Positions 26,602 through 36,245 are shown, counted from the first letter of the stretch. The stretch: 55,558 bases of DNA from Clostridia bacterium (GCA_017469565.1 JAFUGC010000018.1:1-55558); one strand, 5' to 3'. Numbers and translations are program-made. The notes: a model not told the origin generated them from the sequence alone.

Positions 26602-27737
26602 ATGAAAAAATTTTTTCTTGTTTTGTTGACAATGATATTTATAATTTTTTTCCAAGATGCAGTATTTGCCTATCCTTCGAATACAGTGAGCACCATGAAT
26701 CGGAGACGTTAATATTTCCAATTTTTTATCAAAAATTGGTGATTATCAGAGTGATGTGATACCTGAATTGTCTGAAAGTGATATCTTGAATCATATTACC
26801 TCCGGAACACTTTTTGAAAATAAAAATATCTTTGAAAGAATTGTCAATGTTAGCTTGGGGGAAATAAAAGGTGGGTTAAAAGTTGTTTTTAGTATTATTG
26901 CAGTTGGTCTTTTATGTGGGATATTAAAAAATATTCAATCGGCATTTGGACGGAAATGTTAGTGAAATAGCTTTTTATGTATGTTACTTATTTATTGTGA
27001 TTTTGATTATTACATCTTATACGGACATAATTGGAATATGTGAGGAAACGATTCATCAATTAGGCGATTTTATGAATATTTTAATTCCTTTAATACTTGC
27101 TTTACTAGTTGCAAATGGTAATATTGCTACGGTTGGTATGCTAAAACCAGTGTTACTTGTGATGATATCTTTCATTAATGTCATTGTATCGAAATTTATT
27201 TTACCGGTACTTTTTATTTCGGCTATGGTAGAGCTTGTTTCTAATATTACAGAAAATATTGATGTTTCAAAGTTGCCCCAATTTATGCAAAAGTTTTGCA
27301 TGTGGGGATTGGAATTAATGATTGTGATATTTGTTGGCATACTTTCAGTAGAAGGAACACTTGCTGCTAATGTGGATGGGGTGACAGCAAAAGGTGCAAA
27401 AGCAGTGGTAAGTACTGTTATTCCGGTTGTTGGAAAAGCACTGAGTGATGCAACAGATAGTATCTTAGGAGCAGCATCCATCACAAAGAATGCAATTGGT
27501 GTTCTGGGAGTAATTGTAATCCTTAGTATATCCTTGGTTCCTTTGATAAAAGTTTTGGTAATGATGTTAATTTTTCAGGTAGGATCAGCACTTGTTGAGC
27601 CTGTTGTGGACAAGCGAATTTCCAAGTGTATGGCAAATATTGGAGAATCTATGAAGATGATTGTAGGAGTCATGGCGACTACAAGTGTTCTTTTTATGAT
27701 AGCTACTACGCTAATGATGAAGATTGGAAATAGTTGA
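26602..27737 (+). CDS. spoIIIAE: Stage III sporulation protein AE; two +1 shifts at CGG 26701 and 26951
   Basis: 377 aa after correction, polytopic channel protein. The zero frame from ATG 26602 encodes a signal peptide and stops at 26712 after in-frame CGG 26701; skipping C continues GDVNISNFLSKIGDYQ. That frame stops after in-frame CGG 26951; skipping C continues GNVSEIAFYVCYLF, a conserved stretch of the family. The final frame, with about six membrane helices, ends at 27737. Both skipped positions give Gly. Without both shifts the operon would lack a core channel part. Confidence 0.93.
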
Positions 27738-27770
27738 GGGCTAATTCTCAACCATTTTGGGGAGGTAGAG

Positions 27771-28338
27771 ATGATAGAGAGTTTATCGAATTATGCAATG
27801 ACAATAGTTTGTTCCTCATTGATGATAAATTTGATTCAAATGATACTTCCTAATGGTCACAGCAGGAAATATGTTATTTTTGTTTGTGGGGTAATCACAA
27901 CAATTATTCTCATATCTCCTGTCATAACATTTTTGAATAAAGATTTTGACATACAGGCAGTGCTGAATTTGAATGAGGAAAAATTATTTGACATTGAAAA
28001 GGAAAAGTACCAAGAATATTATGCTGATGAGATTATAAGTACCTATAAAAGTAATATCGAAAATGGAATTGTTATGAGACTGAAGGCAATTCGGATACCA
28101 AGTAAAAAGCCTGCAAATAGAATATGATGAGGTAACCATGGAGCCTAAATATTTAAGGCTTGAGATTGAATCGGATGCTGGTACCGTTCAGCCTGTTAGA
28201 ATTGAGGTTTCTACTTGGGGAGCATCGAATTACAAGGAAAATGCCGTTATAGGTTCCGATATTTCTGCTTTTGAAAAATTGAGGGTAAAAAATATTTTGA
28301 AAGAGGAATATGGGTTTACTGAGGTGGAAATAGAGTAA
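27771..28338 (+). CDS. spoIIIAF: Stage III sporulation protein AF; +1 shift at CGG 28092
   Basis: 188 aa after correction. Two N-terminal membrane helices (to about residue 55) are followed by a soluble domain. The zero frame stops at 28127. At in-frame CGG 28092 skipping C continues GYQVKSLQIEYDEVT and joins smoothly into the frame ending KEEYGFTEVEIE at 28338, so what looks like two short ORFs is one gene. GGAGG precedes the ATG at 27771. Confidence 0.92.
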
Positions 28339-28354
28339 ATGTTGGAGGTTAATC

Positions 28355-28915
28355 ATGGAAAAGTTATTTGAAAAATTTAATAATAAGAAGATGATTGAAA
28401 ATTTAGTTATATTTTTAATACTTGCTATCATAGTAATAATAGTGATAAACAGCATGTACGGTGACAATACTTCGAAGACTAACATTATTAATACATCCAG
28501 CAGAGAAAGTGATATTTTGCAAGTAAAGTCTGAGGCTTCTTTAGAAGATAGACTTGCCCATATATTATCTTTTATTAGTGGTGCGGGAAGTGTTGAGGTA
28601 ATGATTTCGTACAAAAACGAGATAGAAAAGATACCTATGACAGATATGAAAACTACTACTACTGTTACGAATGAGAAGGATAGTAATGGTGGTGAAAGAA
28701 AAACGGAACAAACTAGTACAGAGCAGAGTGTCATTTATGCTGAAAATGGTTCTAATAAGACGCCGGTTATTCAGCAGACCATGCTTCCGGAAATTGTTGG
28801 TGTTATAGTTGTGGCAGATGGTGCAGGAAATATGAGTGTCAAGGAAAATCTAATCAAGGCGGTAGAAGCAACGATTGACGTGCCAAGTCACCGAATTCAA
28901 GTGTTTGCAAAGTAA
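28355..28915 (+). CDS. spoIIIAG: Stage III sporulation protein AG
   Basis: 186 aa. One N-terminal membrane helix, then a ring-building-motif domain with LAHILSFISGAGSVEVMISY and EIVGVIVVADGAGN. It forms the large ring of the mother cell-forespore channel. It lies 16 bases behind spoIIIAF with a GGAGG site and has no in-frame CGG. Confidence 0.95.
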   Translation: MEKLFEKFNNKKMIENLVIFLILAIIVIIVINSMYGDNTSKTNIINTSSRESDILQVKSEASLEDRLAHILSFISGAGSVEVMISYKNEIEKIPMTDMKTTTTVTNEKDSNGGERKTEQTSTEQSVIYAENGSNKTPVIQQTMLPEIVGVIVVADGAGNMSVKENLIKAVEATIDVPSHRIQVFAK

Positions 28916-28971
28916 GGACAACATACATGAACGGCTGAAAAGTGCAATCAAATGGGAAGGGAGAAAATCTT

Positions 28972-29559
28972 ATGAAATTCAAAGTTAGTGTAATCAAAAA
29001 AAATCAGATATTAACTTGGAGTGTAACATTAATGTTACTTGTGGCAGGGTATCTAAATTATCAAAATGACAATAAGCATCGTTTTGATGAGGAGCTTACT
29101 GGTGTAATGGATGAAAATTTAGGAGATGCTGTGTTTGTAGATAGCAATAATCTTGTGACAAATATTGATTCTTTTGTAGAAAACATGAGTGATAAAAATG
29201 TGAAACTAACTTCACAAGAGTATTTTTCAGAAAGTAGGATTAATCGAAATAATCAGTATGCGGAACAAATTGAAATATATCAAAAAATCATAAAAGATAA
29301 GGAGACGAGTGAAGGTCAAAAGAATTTTGCAACGGCAGAAATAAAGCGTATTAATGAGGAGAAAAATGCTATTTCTATTGCAGAAAATCTTATCAAATTA
29401 AAGGGGATTGACGATGCGGTTATCCTGCTAAATAGCGAGAGTGCGAATGTAATTGTTTTAGAAAATGACTTGGACGATGCCAAAGTGGCACAGATTCAAA
29501 ATATCATACAAAATGAACTTGGTGTAAATGTGGATAATATTCACATCAATTCACTCTAA
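28972..29559 (+). CDS. spoIIIAH: Stage III sporulation protein AH
   Basis: 195 aa from ATG 28972 (AAGGGAG upstream). One N-terminal membrane helix, a linker, then the ring-building domain with EQIEIYQKIIKDKETSEGQK and the C-terminal VVLEND-like region. It pairs with forespore SpoIIQ across the intermembrane space. Last gene of the spoIIIA operon. Confidence 0.94.
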   Translation: MKFKVSVIKKNQILTWSVTLMLLVAGYLNYQNDNKHRFDEELTGVMDENLGDAVFVDSNNLVTNIDSFVENMSDKNVKLTSQEYFSESRINRNNQYAEQIEIYQKIIKDKETSEGQKNFATAEIKRINEEKNAISIAENLIKLKGIDDAVILLNSESANVIVLENDLDDAKVAQIQNIIQNELGVNVDNIHINSL

Positions 29560-29574
29560 ATTTTCAAAAAAGGG

Positions 29575-29603
29575 TTGAAAAATGCACAATTTTATTGTAA
29601 AAT
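29575..29603 (+). promoter_or_regulatory. Sigma-A promoter of efp
   Basis: TTGAAA (29575-29580), 17-bp spacer, TAAAAT (29598-29603). It separates vegetative efp from the sporulation operon. Confidence 0.7.
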
Positions 29604-29649
29604 GACTAGGTAAAACTAATGTAAGAAGCAAGAGAGGAGTTTTTTTATA

Positions 29650-30207
29650 ATGATTAGTGCAGGAGATTTTAGAAACGGTGTAACTTTTGAGATGGATAGT
29701 GCCGTATATAGAGTAGTTGAATTCCAACATGTAAAACCAGGAAAGGGCGCAGCATTTGTTAGAACAAAACTTAAGAATGTGATGACTGGTTCTGTTTTGG
29801 AAAAAACATTCAATCCTACAGAAAAAGTACAAGAAGCACAAATAGATAGAAAAGAAATGCAGTATTTGTACAATGACGGAGAAATGTATTATTTCATGGA
29901 TAATGAAACTTATGAACAATTACCACTTAGCAAGGAAGAGCTTGGAGATACATTAAATTATTTAACAGATAATATGAATGTAAAGGTGGTATCATATAAG
30001 GGAAAAGTATTCGGAATTGAGCCACCAATCTTTGTTGAGCTTGAAATTACATATACAGAGCCTGGATTTAAGGGTGATACCTCAACTGGTGCCACAAAGC
30101 CAGCAACTACTCAAACTGGTTATGTATTAAACGTGCCATTATTTGTTGAAATTGGTGATAAAATTCGTATAGATACTCGTACTGGTGAATACATGGAAAG
30201 GGTATAG
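29650..30207 (+). CDS. efp: Elongation factor P
   Basis: 185 aa, three beta-barrel domains. It relieves ribosome stalling at polyproline. The N-terminal domain reads [15 protein letters not shown] and the loop [15 protein letters not shown] carries the lysine at the tip; the C-terminal block [17 protein letters not shown] is complete. GAGGAG lies about 10 bases before the ATG. Confidence 0.97.
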   Translation: MISAGDFRNGVTFEMDSAVYRVVEFQHVKPGKGAAFVRTKLKNVMTGSVLEKTFNPTEKVQEAQIDRKEMQYLYNDGEMYYFMDNETYEQLPLSKEELGDTLNYLTDNMNVKVVSYKGKVFGIEPPIFVELEITYTEPGFKGDTSTGATKPATTQTGYVLNVPLFVEIGDKIRIDTRTGEYMERV

Positions 30208-30217
30208 GGATAATTTT

Positions 30218-30640
30218 ATGAAGGATGAAGTAACAGCAAAAGTAAATGAGATAAAAACAATGATTTCTAATAAAGAAGAGTCTGATAAGGTGGTAGCTGC
30301 TGTTTCTGAAATAGTAGGTATGTTTACTGATAAATTAATAGAAGTAAGCGAAAGACAGCTGAAACTAGAAGAAAAAGTGGAAGATGTCTTTGATATGCTT
30401 TCTCAGATTGAAGAAGAGATGATTGAAAATTTAAATAATGAATTTGAAGCAGAATGTCCATATTGTGGAGAAACTATTCCTTTTGTGATTCCAGAAGAAG
30501 GCGAGGATTTTGAATGTCCCCATTGTGGAAACACAATTGAAATGGAGTTACTTTTTGATGAAGAGGGCTGTGATTGTGGTGCATGCGGACATGACCATTG
30601 CCATGGTTGCGAATTAGAAGATGATGATTTAGAGGATTAG
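30218..30640 (+). CDS. CD1247-like zinc-ribbon protein
   Basis: 140 aa from ATG 30218, ten bases after efp. The N-terminal half is helical and acidic. The second half has a CPYCGETIPF and CPHCGNTIEM pair that makes a zinc ribbon, followed by a Cys/His cluster (CDCGACGHDHCHGC) that could bind another metal. Similar short proteins sit beside efp in clostridia. The function is unknown. Confidence 0.75.
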   Translation: MKDEVTAKVNEIKTMISNKEESDKVVAAVSEIVGMFTDKLIEVSERQLKLEEKVEDVFDMLSQIEEEMIENLNNEFEAECPYCGETIPFVIPEEGEDFECPHCGNTIEMELLFDEEGCDCGACGHDHCHGCELEDDDLED

Positions 30641-30657
30641 AGAATGAGAGGTCTAAT

Positions 30658-30740
30658 GGTTAGAGGTTAGAAGTTAGAAATTAGAAGTGAAAAGTAAAAG
30701 CTTCTAACTTCTAATTTCTAATATCTAACCTTTTTGTTTT
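30658..30740 (+). terminator. Long imperfect hairpin made of TTAGAAGT-like repeats, terminator
   Basis: Arms 30658-30687 and 30701-30730 pair over 30 positions with four mismatches and a 13-base loop, followed by TTTTTGTTTT. Each arm is built of 7-8-base TTAGAA units, so it looks like an expanded simple repeat that became a terminator. A related fragment (GAAGTTAGAATTAGAA) occurs near 50850. Confidence 0.75.
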
Positions 30741-30782
30741 GTGTTTTAACCTTTCATCTCTAAAAAAGGAGAAGAAAATAAA

Positions 30783-32132
30783 ATGATAGAAGAAGCTATG
30801 TTAATGGCAAAGGAATATACAACTGGGTTAAAATATTTTATCAACACCATGGGCTGTAAGCTGAATGAAAATGATTCGGAAAAGATTGCTGGTATGCTCA
30901 CAAAAATGGGATATTCGGAAGCAAAAAGTGTGGAAGAAGCTAATATTGTTGTATTTAATACTTGTTGTATTCGTGAAAATGCGGAGGAAAAGCTTTTTGG
31001 AAAGCTTGGAGAGCTTAAGAATCTAAAAAAACAAAACAATATGATTATTTGTCTTGGCGGATGTATGAGTCAAGAAAAGCATGTGGTTGATAAAGTAAAA
31101 CAAAGTTATAGTCAAGTAGATATTGTGTTTGGAACACATAATATTCATAAGTTGCCCGAAATGATACTTAAAAAATTAACAGAGAATCAAAAGGTATTTG
31201 ATGTATGGGATATTGATGGAGATATCATAGAGGGGCTTCCCGTGAAGAGAACGGGGGAGAAGAACGCTCTTGTTACAATCATGTATGGTTGTAATAACTT
31301 TTGCACCTATTGCATCGTTCCTTATGTAAGAGGGCGTGAGAGAAGCAGAAAACCAGAAGATATCTTAAAAGAGGTTCGTAATTTGGCATCGGAAGGATAT
31401 AAAGAAATCATGCTTCTTGGCCAAAATGTTAATTCTTATGATGGGGGAGCTGGATATCATTTTTCTAATTTACTTCGTGATATTGATCAAATTCCAGGTA
31501 TCAATATCGTAAGGTTCATGTCACCACATCCAAAGGATTTTACTGATGATGTAATAAGTGCTATTGCAGACTGTAAAAGCGTTTGTAAAGTAATTCATTT
31601 ACCATTACAATCTGGAAGTTCAAAAGTATTAAATTTGATGAATAGAAAATATACTAAAGAACAGTATTTGACTCTAGTGCAAAAAATAAGAGAAAAAGTT
31701 CCAGATGTCACATTTACAACGGATATTATTGTTGGTTTTCCTGGTGAAGAGGAAGCGGATTTTCTTGATACACTGGATGTTGTAGAAAAAGTGAAATTTG
31801 AACAAGTATTCATGTTTATCTATTCTGTGAGAAAAGGAACAGCGGCAGAAAAGATGCCAAATCATGTACCAGAAGAAATCAAATCAGAAAGATTTAACAG
31901 ACTTAAGGAGCTTGCTGATAGGATTACGGAGGAGGAAAACAAGAAGTACATTGGAACCGTGCAAAAGGTACTTGTAGAAGGAGAAAGCAAGACAAATGCA
32001 GAAGTGCTTACGGGAAGAACAAGAAGCAATAAGATTGTGAATTTTAGTGGCAGTAAGTCACTTATTGGCAAAGAAATTGATGTGGAGATTATTTCGGAGC
32101 ATGTATGGTATTTAAAAGGAAAAGCTGTATAA
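30783..32132 (+). CDS. miaB: tRNA-2-methylthio-N6-dimethylallyladenosine synthase
   Basis: 449 aa. The N-terminal UPF0004 domain holds three Cys for one iron-sulfur cluster (TMGCKLNEND, NTCCIREN, GGCMSQ). The radical SAM motif CxxxCxxC is at 170, 174 and 177, and a C-terminal TRAM domain ends the protein. It methylthiolates A37 of tRNAs reading UNN codons. AAGGAG is upstream. Confidence 0.96.
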   Translation: MIEEAMLMAKEYTTGLKYFINTMGCKLNENDSEKIAGMLTKMGYSEAKSVEEANIVVFNTCCIRENAEEKLFGKLGELKNLKKQNNMIICLGGCMSQEKHVVDKVKQSYSQVDIVFGTHNIHKLPEMILKKLTENQKVFDVWDIDGDIIEGLPVKRTGEKNALVTIMYGCNNFCTYCIVPYVRGRERSRKPEDILKEVRNLASEGYKEIMLLGQNVNSYDGGAGYHFSNLLRDIDQIPGINIVRFMSPHPKDFTDDVISAIADCKSVCKVIHLPLQSGSSKVLNLMNRKYTKEQYLTLVQKIREKVPDVTFTTDIIVGFPGEEEADFLDTLDVVEKVKFEQVFMFIYSVRKGTAAEKMPNHVPEEIKSERFNRLKELADRITEEENKKYIGTVQKVLVEGESKTNAEVLTGRTRSNKIVNFSGSKSLIGKEIDVEIISEHVWYLKGKAV

Positions 32133-32172
32133 CATGTTTTGTATGTACATGAATGATACAAGAGGAGGAAAT

Positions 32173-33819
32173 ATGGTAAAATTAAATTATTTGGGTAATG
32201 ACTATGAAGTACAAAGTGGTAAGAAAGTGATAGACTTTATCAAAGAAAATTTAGAGTTAGATAATTATCAAATATTAGCTTGTAAAGTCAATAATGAAGT
32301 GAAATCTCTAGAATATATTTTACATGAAGATGCAAAGCTAGAATTCATTGATTATACACTTTCAGATGGAGCTAGGATATATGTTAGGGGACTAACATTT
32401 GTGATGACAAAGGCGTTTGAAGATTTGTATCCTAACCTTAGAATTTTAGTGAATTATTCACTTGGACATTCTTTATATTGTGAAAGTGCTGATGGTACGC
32501 CATTTTCAGAAGAGGTAATAGAAAATGTAAAGAAAAAAATGCAGGAGATTGTTGCTAAGGATATTCCTATTATTAAAAGTGAATTGCCACTTGATGATGC
32601 TAAGAAGCTTTATGCGAAAAGTAATCGATTAGATAAAATAGGCATTCTAGAAAATAGAATCAAGAATCATGTTTCTCTTTATTCATGCGGTAAAACCATA
32701 AATTATTTTTATGGAGTAATGCCTATATCAACAGGATATATGAAATATTATGATTTGTTACCTTATGAAAATGGTGTACTTCTTGTATATCCTAGGCGTT
32801 CCAATCCTACCATTATAGAAAAAATAAAAGAAACGAAAAAATTATATTCTACTTTTAGTGACTATGATAAGCTTCATAAGGTCCTTGGAACACAAAATGT
32901 TGTGGAGTTTAATGAATGGGTGAAGAGTGGAAATATTTCAGAACTTGTTAGAATTTGTGAGGCATTGCATGAAAAGAAGATTGCGCAAATAGCGGATCAA
33001 ATTGCATCGGACCCTAGAAAAAAATTAGTATTAATTGCGGGACCATCTTCATCTGGTAAGACTACTTTTGCACAAAGACTTAGCATTCAATTAAAAGTAA
33101 ATGGAATTACATCAACTGCATTATCCATGGATAATTATTTTGTGAATAGAGTGGATAATCCTGTTGATGAAAATGGTAATTATGATTTTGAGTGCTTAGA
33201 AGCGATTGACCTAAAATTATTTAACGAGCAACTTTCAGCATTACTTGCCGGCAGAGAAGTAAATCTTCCTACCTTTGACTTCACAACTGGTGAAAGAAAA
33301 TATCTTGGAAATACTGCAAAATTAAATGACAATCAAGTATTAATTGTTGAGGGCATACATGGATTAAATGAGAAATTGACTGAATCTATTCCTAGAGAAA
33401 ATAAATTCAAAATATATATTAGTGCCCTAACAACTTTAAACATAGATGATTATAATAGAATTTCAACGGCAGATTCAAGACTCATCAGAAGGCTTCTTAG
33501 AGATTGTAAATACAGAGGTCATTCTGCAGAGGCAACACTTGCTATGTGGAGCTCTGTAAGAGCTGGTGAAGAAAAATATATTTTCCCTTATCAGGAAGAT
33601 GCGGATGTCATGTTTAATTCTTCGTTAGTATATGAACCAGCTGTGATAAAGAGTTTCTTAGAACCTATTTTAGCTGCAGTGGATCATGATGCACCAGAGT
33701 ATTCGGAAGCCAAAAGATTATATGAGTTTTTAGGTTATTTCTTACCAGTAAGCCTTGAAGAAGTACCTAAAACATCAATACTTAGAGAATTTACAGGTGG
33801 AGGATGCTTTTATAGATGA
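32173..33819 (+). CDS. TGS-domain nucleoside (uridine) kinase
   Basis: 548 aa from ATG 32173 with AGAGGAGG. The N-terminus looks like a TGS domain followed by a threonyl-tRNA-synthetase-editing-like (HxxxH-related) region including YSLGHSLYCE, and the C-terminal part is a uridine kinase/PRK domain with P-loop GPSSSGKTT starting at residue 293. This architecture is common in clostridia and Thermotoga. The substrate is probably a pyrimidine nucleoside. Confidence 0.88.
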   Translation: MVKLNYLGNDYEVQSGKKVIDFIKENLELDNYQILACKVNNEVKSLEYILHEDAKLEFIDYTLSDGARIYVRGLTFVMTKAFEDLYPNLRILVNYSLGHSLYCESADGTPFSEEVIENVKKKMQEIVAKDIPIIKSELPLDDAKKLYAKSNRLDKIGILENRIKNHVSLYSCGKTINYFYGVMPISTGYMKYYDLLPYENGVLLVYPRRSNPTIIEKIKETKKLYSTFSDYDKLHKVLGTQNVVEFNEWVKSGNISELVRICEALHEKKIAQIADQIASDPRKKLVLIAGPSSSGKTTFAQRLSIQLKVNGITSTALSMDNYFVNRVDNPVDENGNYDFECLEAIDLKLFNEQLSALLAGREVNLPTFDFTTGERKYLGNTAKLNDNQVLIVEGIHGLNEKLTESIPRENKFKIYISALTTLNIDDYNRISTADSRLIRRLLRDCKYRGHSAEATLAMWSSVRAGEEKYIFPYQEDADVMFNSSLVYEPAVIKSFLEPILAAVDHDAPEYSEAKRLYEFLGYFLPVSLEEVPKTSILREFTGGGCFYR

Positions 33820-34127
33820 GTGGAAATTTTACGGAGATTGATGAAGAATTTATTTGTGAAAATTGTGGTAAAAAAGTGGAAAAGTTAGGTTATTCTTGCA
33901 GGGATCATTGCCCATTTTGTTTATATGCTAAACATGTGGATATTCACCCTGGAGATAGGCTTGAAAAGTGCCATGGAATGCTTGAACCAATAGGAATTGA
34001 GAATAATTCTAAAAAGGGATTTGTGATTGTTTATCAATGTAAAAAATGCGGAAAAATTAGAAAAAATATTGCTGCTAAGGACGATAATATGAGTCTTATT
34101 ATTAAACTAAGCAGTAATCCAATTTAG
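33816..34127 (+). CDS. RNHCP-domain zinc-finger protein
   Basis: 103 aa, overlapping the previous stop by 4 bases (ATGA). It has CENCGKKV, RDHCPFCLYAKHVD and PGDRLEKCHG followed by CKKCGK, the order of the RNHCP family; the eponymous motif reads RDHCP here. It is probably a metal-binding RNA-associated protein; the function is unknown. Confidence 0.85.
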   Translation: MSGNFTEIDEEFICENCGKKVEKLGYSCRDHCPFCLYAKHVDIHPGDRLEKCHGMLEPIGIENNSKKGFVIVYQCKKCGKIRKNIAAKDDNMSLIIKLSSNPI

Positions 34128-34136
34128 TTCTATTTT

Positions 34137-34173
34137 ACTCCTCCTTTTAATACTTATGTATAAAAGGAGGAGT
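34137..34173 (+). promoter_or_regulatory. Hairpin that buries the RBS of the next gene
   Basis: A perfect 13-bp stem, 34137-34149 with 34161-34173, loop of 11. The right arm contains the whole AAAGGAGGAG Shine-Dalgarno of the gene starting at 34180, and it is followed by TTTTG. It can act as a terminator for the RNHCP gene and, if transcribed through, hides the RBS. It may be opened by temperature, a factor or a transcript start inside the stem. Confidence 0.75.
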
Positions 34174-34179
34174 TTTGTT

Positions 34180-35022
34180 ATGAAGAAAAAATTTGTGATA
34201 CTAGTAATAGTATTGATACTAATGATTATGATATTTAATGCTTTTTCCAAGAAAAATACAGATAGTATGGAGTTTAAGCCAATAGATATCGATGTGGGAG
34301 AAGAGTTTACAAATTTAAGTTATGATCAGCCTATGTATGTTTTAAATTATGCTATAAAAGATGTAACGGGTGATGGTAGAAATGATATGATTATTGTGAT
34401 TGGAGAGAAAGATAACATTATGGAGAATGGACCTGCCAACAATATTGATGTTGTGGTTTACAATTCATCAGGAGAGAATTTTATCAAGGGAGGGCTAAAA
34501 AAATGTACTGGGAAGGCTCCTCGCATTATGACTGCAAATGTGGATGAATCAGAAAATGATGAAATTATTCTTGTGACAGAAAATGAAGATACAACAAAAA
34601 ATATAAAAGTTTTATCCATTACGGATAATGTATGTAAGGAAATTTTTAAACCAAGGGACAATAAAGGGCTTGTAGTGAGTGGTTATTTTATGGATGGTTT
34701 TAAAGTATATGTGTCAATTAGAAAACTGAAACTAGAAACCTATATTGATATAAAGGACTACAAAGATAGTTATATGAATAATGGATTTTATGATGCTGAT
34801 GGCAGAGTATTGTCTGAAAACAAGAATATTACATCTGGTAATTTTGTGGAAGTGGAATTGGTTCAATTGAATGGACAATATGGTATTAAAACGGTACAGA
34901 GAATAAAGGGATTTGATAATTTAGATATTTTAGATGAAATAGAAGTACTATGGAAATATGAAGGAGGAAACTGGAACATTAAAGAAGCAAATAGTAAAAG
35001 ATTAGGAAATTTATTGTACTAG
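34180..35022 (+). CDS. Secreted/membrane-anchored FG-GAP-like protein
   Basis: 280 aa from ATG 34180. Residues 4-22 form an N-terminal membrane anchor or signal. The body has a VTGDGRNDMIIV segment and a NVDESENDEIILV segment, which resemble VCBS/FG-GAP blades with Asp-rich calcium sites. The C-terminal half has no clear match. Similar genes in clostridia are of unknown function. Expression is probably limited by the RBS hairpin. Confidence 0.65.
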   Translation: MKKKFVILVIVLILMIMIFNAFSKKNTDSMEFKPIDIDVGEEFTNLSYDQPMYVLNYAIKDVTGDGRNDMIIVIGEKDNIMENGPANNIDVVVYNSSGENFIKGGLKKCTGKAPRIMTANVDESENDEIILVTENEDTTKNIKVLSITDNVCKEIFKPRDNKGLVVSGYFMDGFKVYVSIRKLKLETYIDIKDYKDSYMNNGFYDADGRVLSENKNITSGNFVEVELVQLNGQYGIKTVQRIKGFDNLDILDEIEVLWKYEGGNWNIKEANSKRLGNLLY

Positions 35023-35137
35023 AGAAGCATAAAAATATGTAAGAAGAATTTTTAAAAAATTTTATGAAAAGAATGGAACCAATTTGATAATGGTTGAATA
35101 TGATATAGAGTAAATATAAGAATGGGAGGTAAGGAAA

Positions 35138-35248
35138 ATGGGAGATTGTAATAATAACAATGGTAATTTAGGAATATCGGAAAGTTGTTGTAGTAACAGG
35201 TTCTTATTCTTTATTTTAATATTCTTAATTATCTTTTCTTGGAGATAA
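35138..35248 (+). CDS. 36-aa protein with hydrophobic C-terminal helix
   Basis: Start at 35138 behind GGGAGGT, stop at 35248. The N-terminus is Asn/Ser/Cys-rich (GDCNNNNGNLG, then CC) and the last 18 residues form one membrane helix. The layout recalls the short YjcZ-like or spore-associated membrane peptides of Bacilli and clostridia, but I cannot assign a family. A strong terminator follows, supporting a monocistronic gene. Confidence 0.6.
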   Translation: MGDCNNNNGNLGISESCCSNRFLFFILIFLIIFSWR

Positions 35249-35266
35249 GAAAGAAGGCGAGGAAAG

Positions 35267-35313
35267 AATGTGTGAGCGAACAGAACTGCTTGTTCACTCA
35301 CACATTTTCTTTT
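35267..35313 (+). terminator. Terminator after the 36-aa gene
   Basis: Stem 35267-35282 with 35291-35306 (16 positions, one mismatch), followed by a T-rich stretch. Confidence 0.85.
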
Positions 35314-35336
35314 CTTCTGTGTCGAAAAATGTAAAT

Positions 35337-35363
35337 GAAAAATCGCTCGAAAGAGCGATTTTT
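35337..35363. terminator. Second hairpin terminator with GAAA loop
   Basis: AATCGCTC (35341-35348), GAAA loop, GAGCGATT (35353-35360), flanked by A and T runs, so it is bidirectional. It insulates the kinase gene downstream. Confidence 0.9.
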
Positions 35364-35438
35364 ATGTTGTAATAAAAGTAAAAAAATGGTAATATTTCCA
35401 ATGTACGGGTGGAAACAAAAGAAAATAGGAGAACAAAC

Positions 35439-36131
35439 ATGGAAGAAAGTATATTAGTTTCTAAGATTAAAGAACAAGAAATGGAAATACAAAAATTGAG
35501 TTTTTGTAATAAAGCACTATCAACAATGTATGATAGCGTGCGTGGCATCAAACATGATTTTTTTAATTTTGTACAAGCCTTAAATGGGTATGTACAACTA
35601 GATGACATGGAAGGTGTAAGAAATATGATGTTATCTGTCATTGGAGAATGTAAAAAAATTAATGTAGCAGAATTTATGTATCAAGAGGCAATTCAGAATC
35701 CCGCCATTTGCAATATTATTTATCATAAGTTTTATCTAGCTAAAGAAAAGCATGTTAAGATGAATATTGATATAACTACGAATTTACAGGAATCCTCAAA
35801 GAATATCTATGCACTATGTAGGATACTTTCCATATTGCTAGATAATGCTATAGAAGCAGCGTCTGAAAGTGAAGAAAAAATTGTGAATTTTCAATTGTTT
35901 TCGGAGTATGGGATAAAAAGAAAGGTTATTATTATCGAAAATTCGTATCATAATAAAGAAGTAGATTTAGTTAGGATATTTGAAAAAGGCTATAGCAGCA
36001 AGTCTTGTAATCTTAATGAGCATGGCATAGGCTTATGGAATGTGAAGCAAACATTATCACAAAATAATCATTTGAAATTATCTACAACTAAAGGAAAAAT
36101 GTTTCAGCAACGATTAGAAATTGATTGTTGA
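35439..36131 (+). CDS. Cytoplasmic GHKL sensor kinase (Spo0B/AgrC-like), orphan
   Basis: 230 aa from ATG 35439 with AGGAG upstream. No membrane segment. A short N-terminal coiled coil precedes the phospho-acceptor-like His39 in VRGIKHDFFNF. The ATP-binding domain has the N-box LLDNAIEAA (Asn136) and the G-box HGIGLW (196-200). This matches the HPK10/GHKL group without the sensing part. No response regulator lies next to it. Possible roles are a phosphotransferase like Spo0B or a stand-alone kinase. Confidence 0.8.
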   Translation: MEESILVSKIKEQEMEIQKLSFCNKALSTMYDSVRGIKHDFFNFVQALNGYVQLDDMEGVRNMMLSVIGECKKINVAEFMYQEAIQNPAICNIIYHKFYLAKEKHVKMNIDITTNLQESSKNIYALCRILSILLDNAIEAASESEEKIVNFQLFSEYGIKRKVIIIENSYHNKEVDLVRIFEKGYSSKSCNLNEHGIGLWNVKQTLSQNNHLKLSTTKGKMFQQRLEIDC

Positions 36132-36164
36132 AATGAATGGCAAATTTTGGGGAAATTTATAAAG

Positions 36165-36210
36165 TAGGTGCACATGGAATGGATGTTCCCGTTTGTGCAC
36201 CTATTTTTTT
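36165..36210 (+). terminator. Terminator after the GHKL kinase
   Basis: TAGGTGCACA (36165-36174) pairs with TGTGCACCTA (36194-36203), followed by seven T. Confidence 0.9.
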
Positions 36211-36216
36211 AAAATG

Positions 36217-36245
36217 TTGCACCATATGACAGATTATGATAAAAT
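36217..36245 (+). promoter_or_regulatory. Sigma-A promoter of the GT8/acyltransferase/A2M block
   Basis: TTGCAC (36217-36222), 17-bp spacer, TAAAAT (36240-36245), 30 bases before the first gene. Confidence 0.7.

Noticed and set aside
28138..28338. Separate small gene after spoIIIAF
   Set aside because: It has no RBS and it is the C-terminal part of spoIIIAF once the shift at 28092 is applied.
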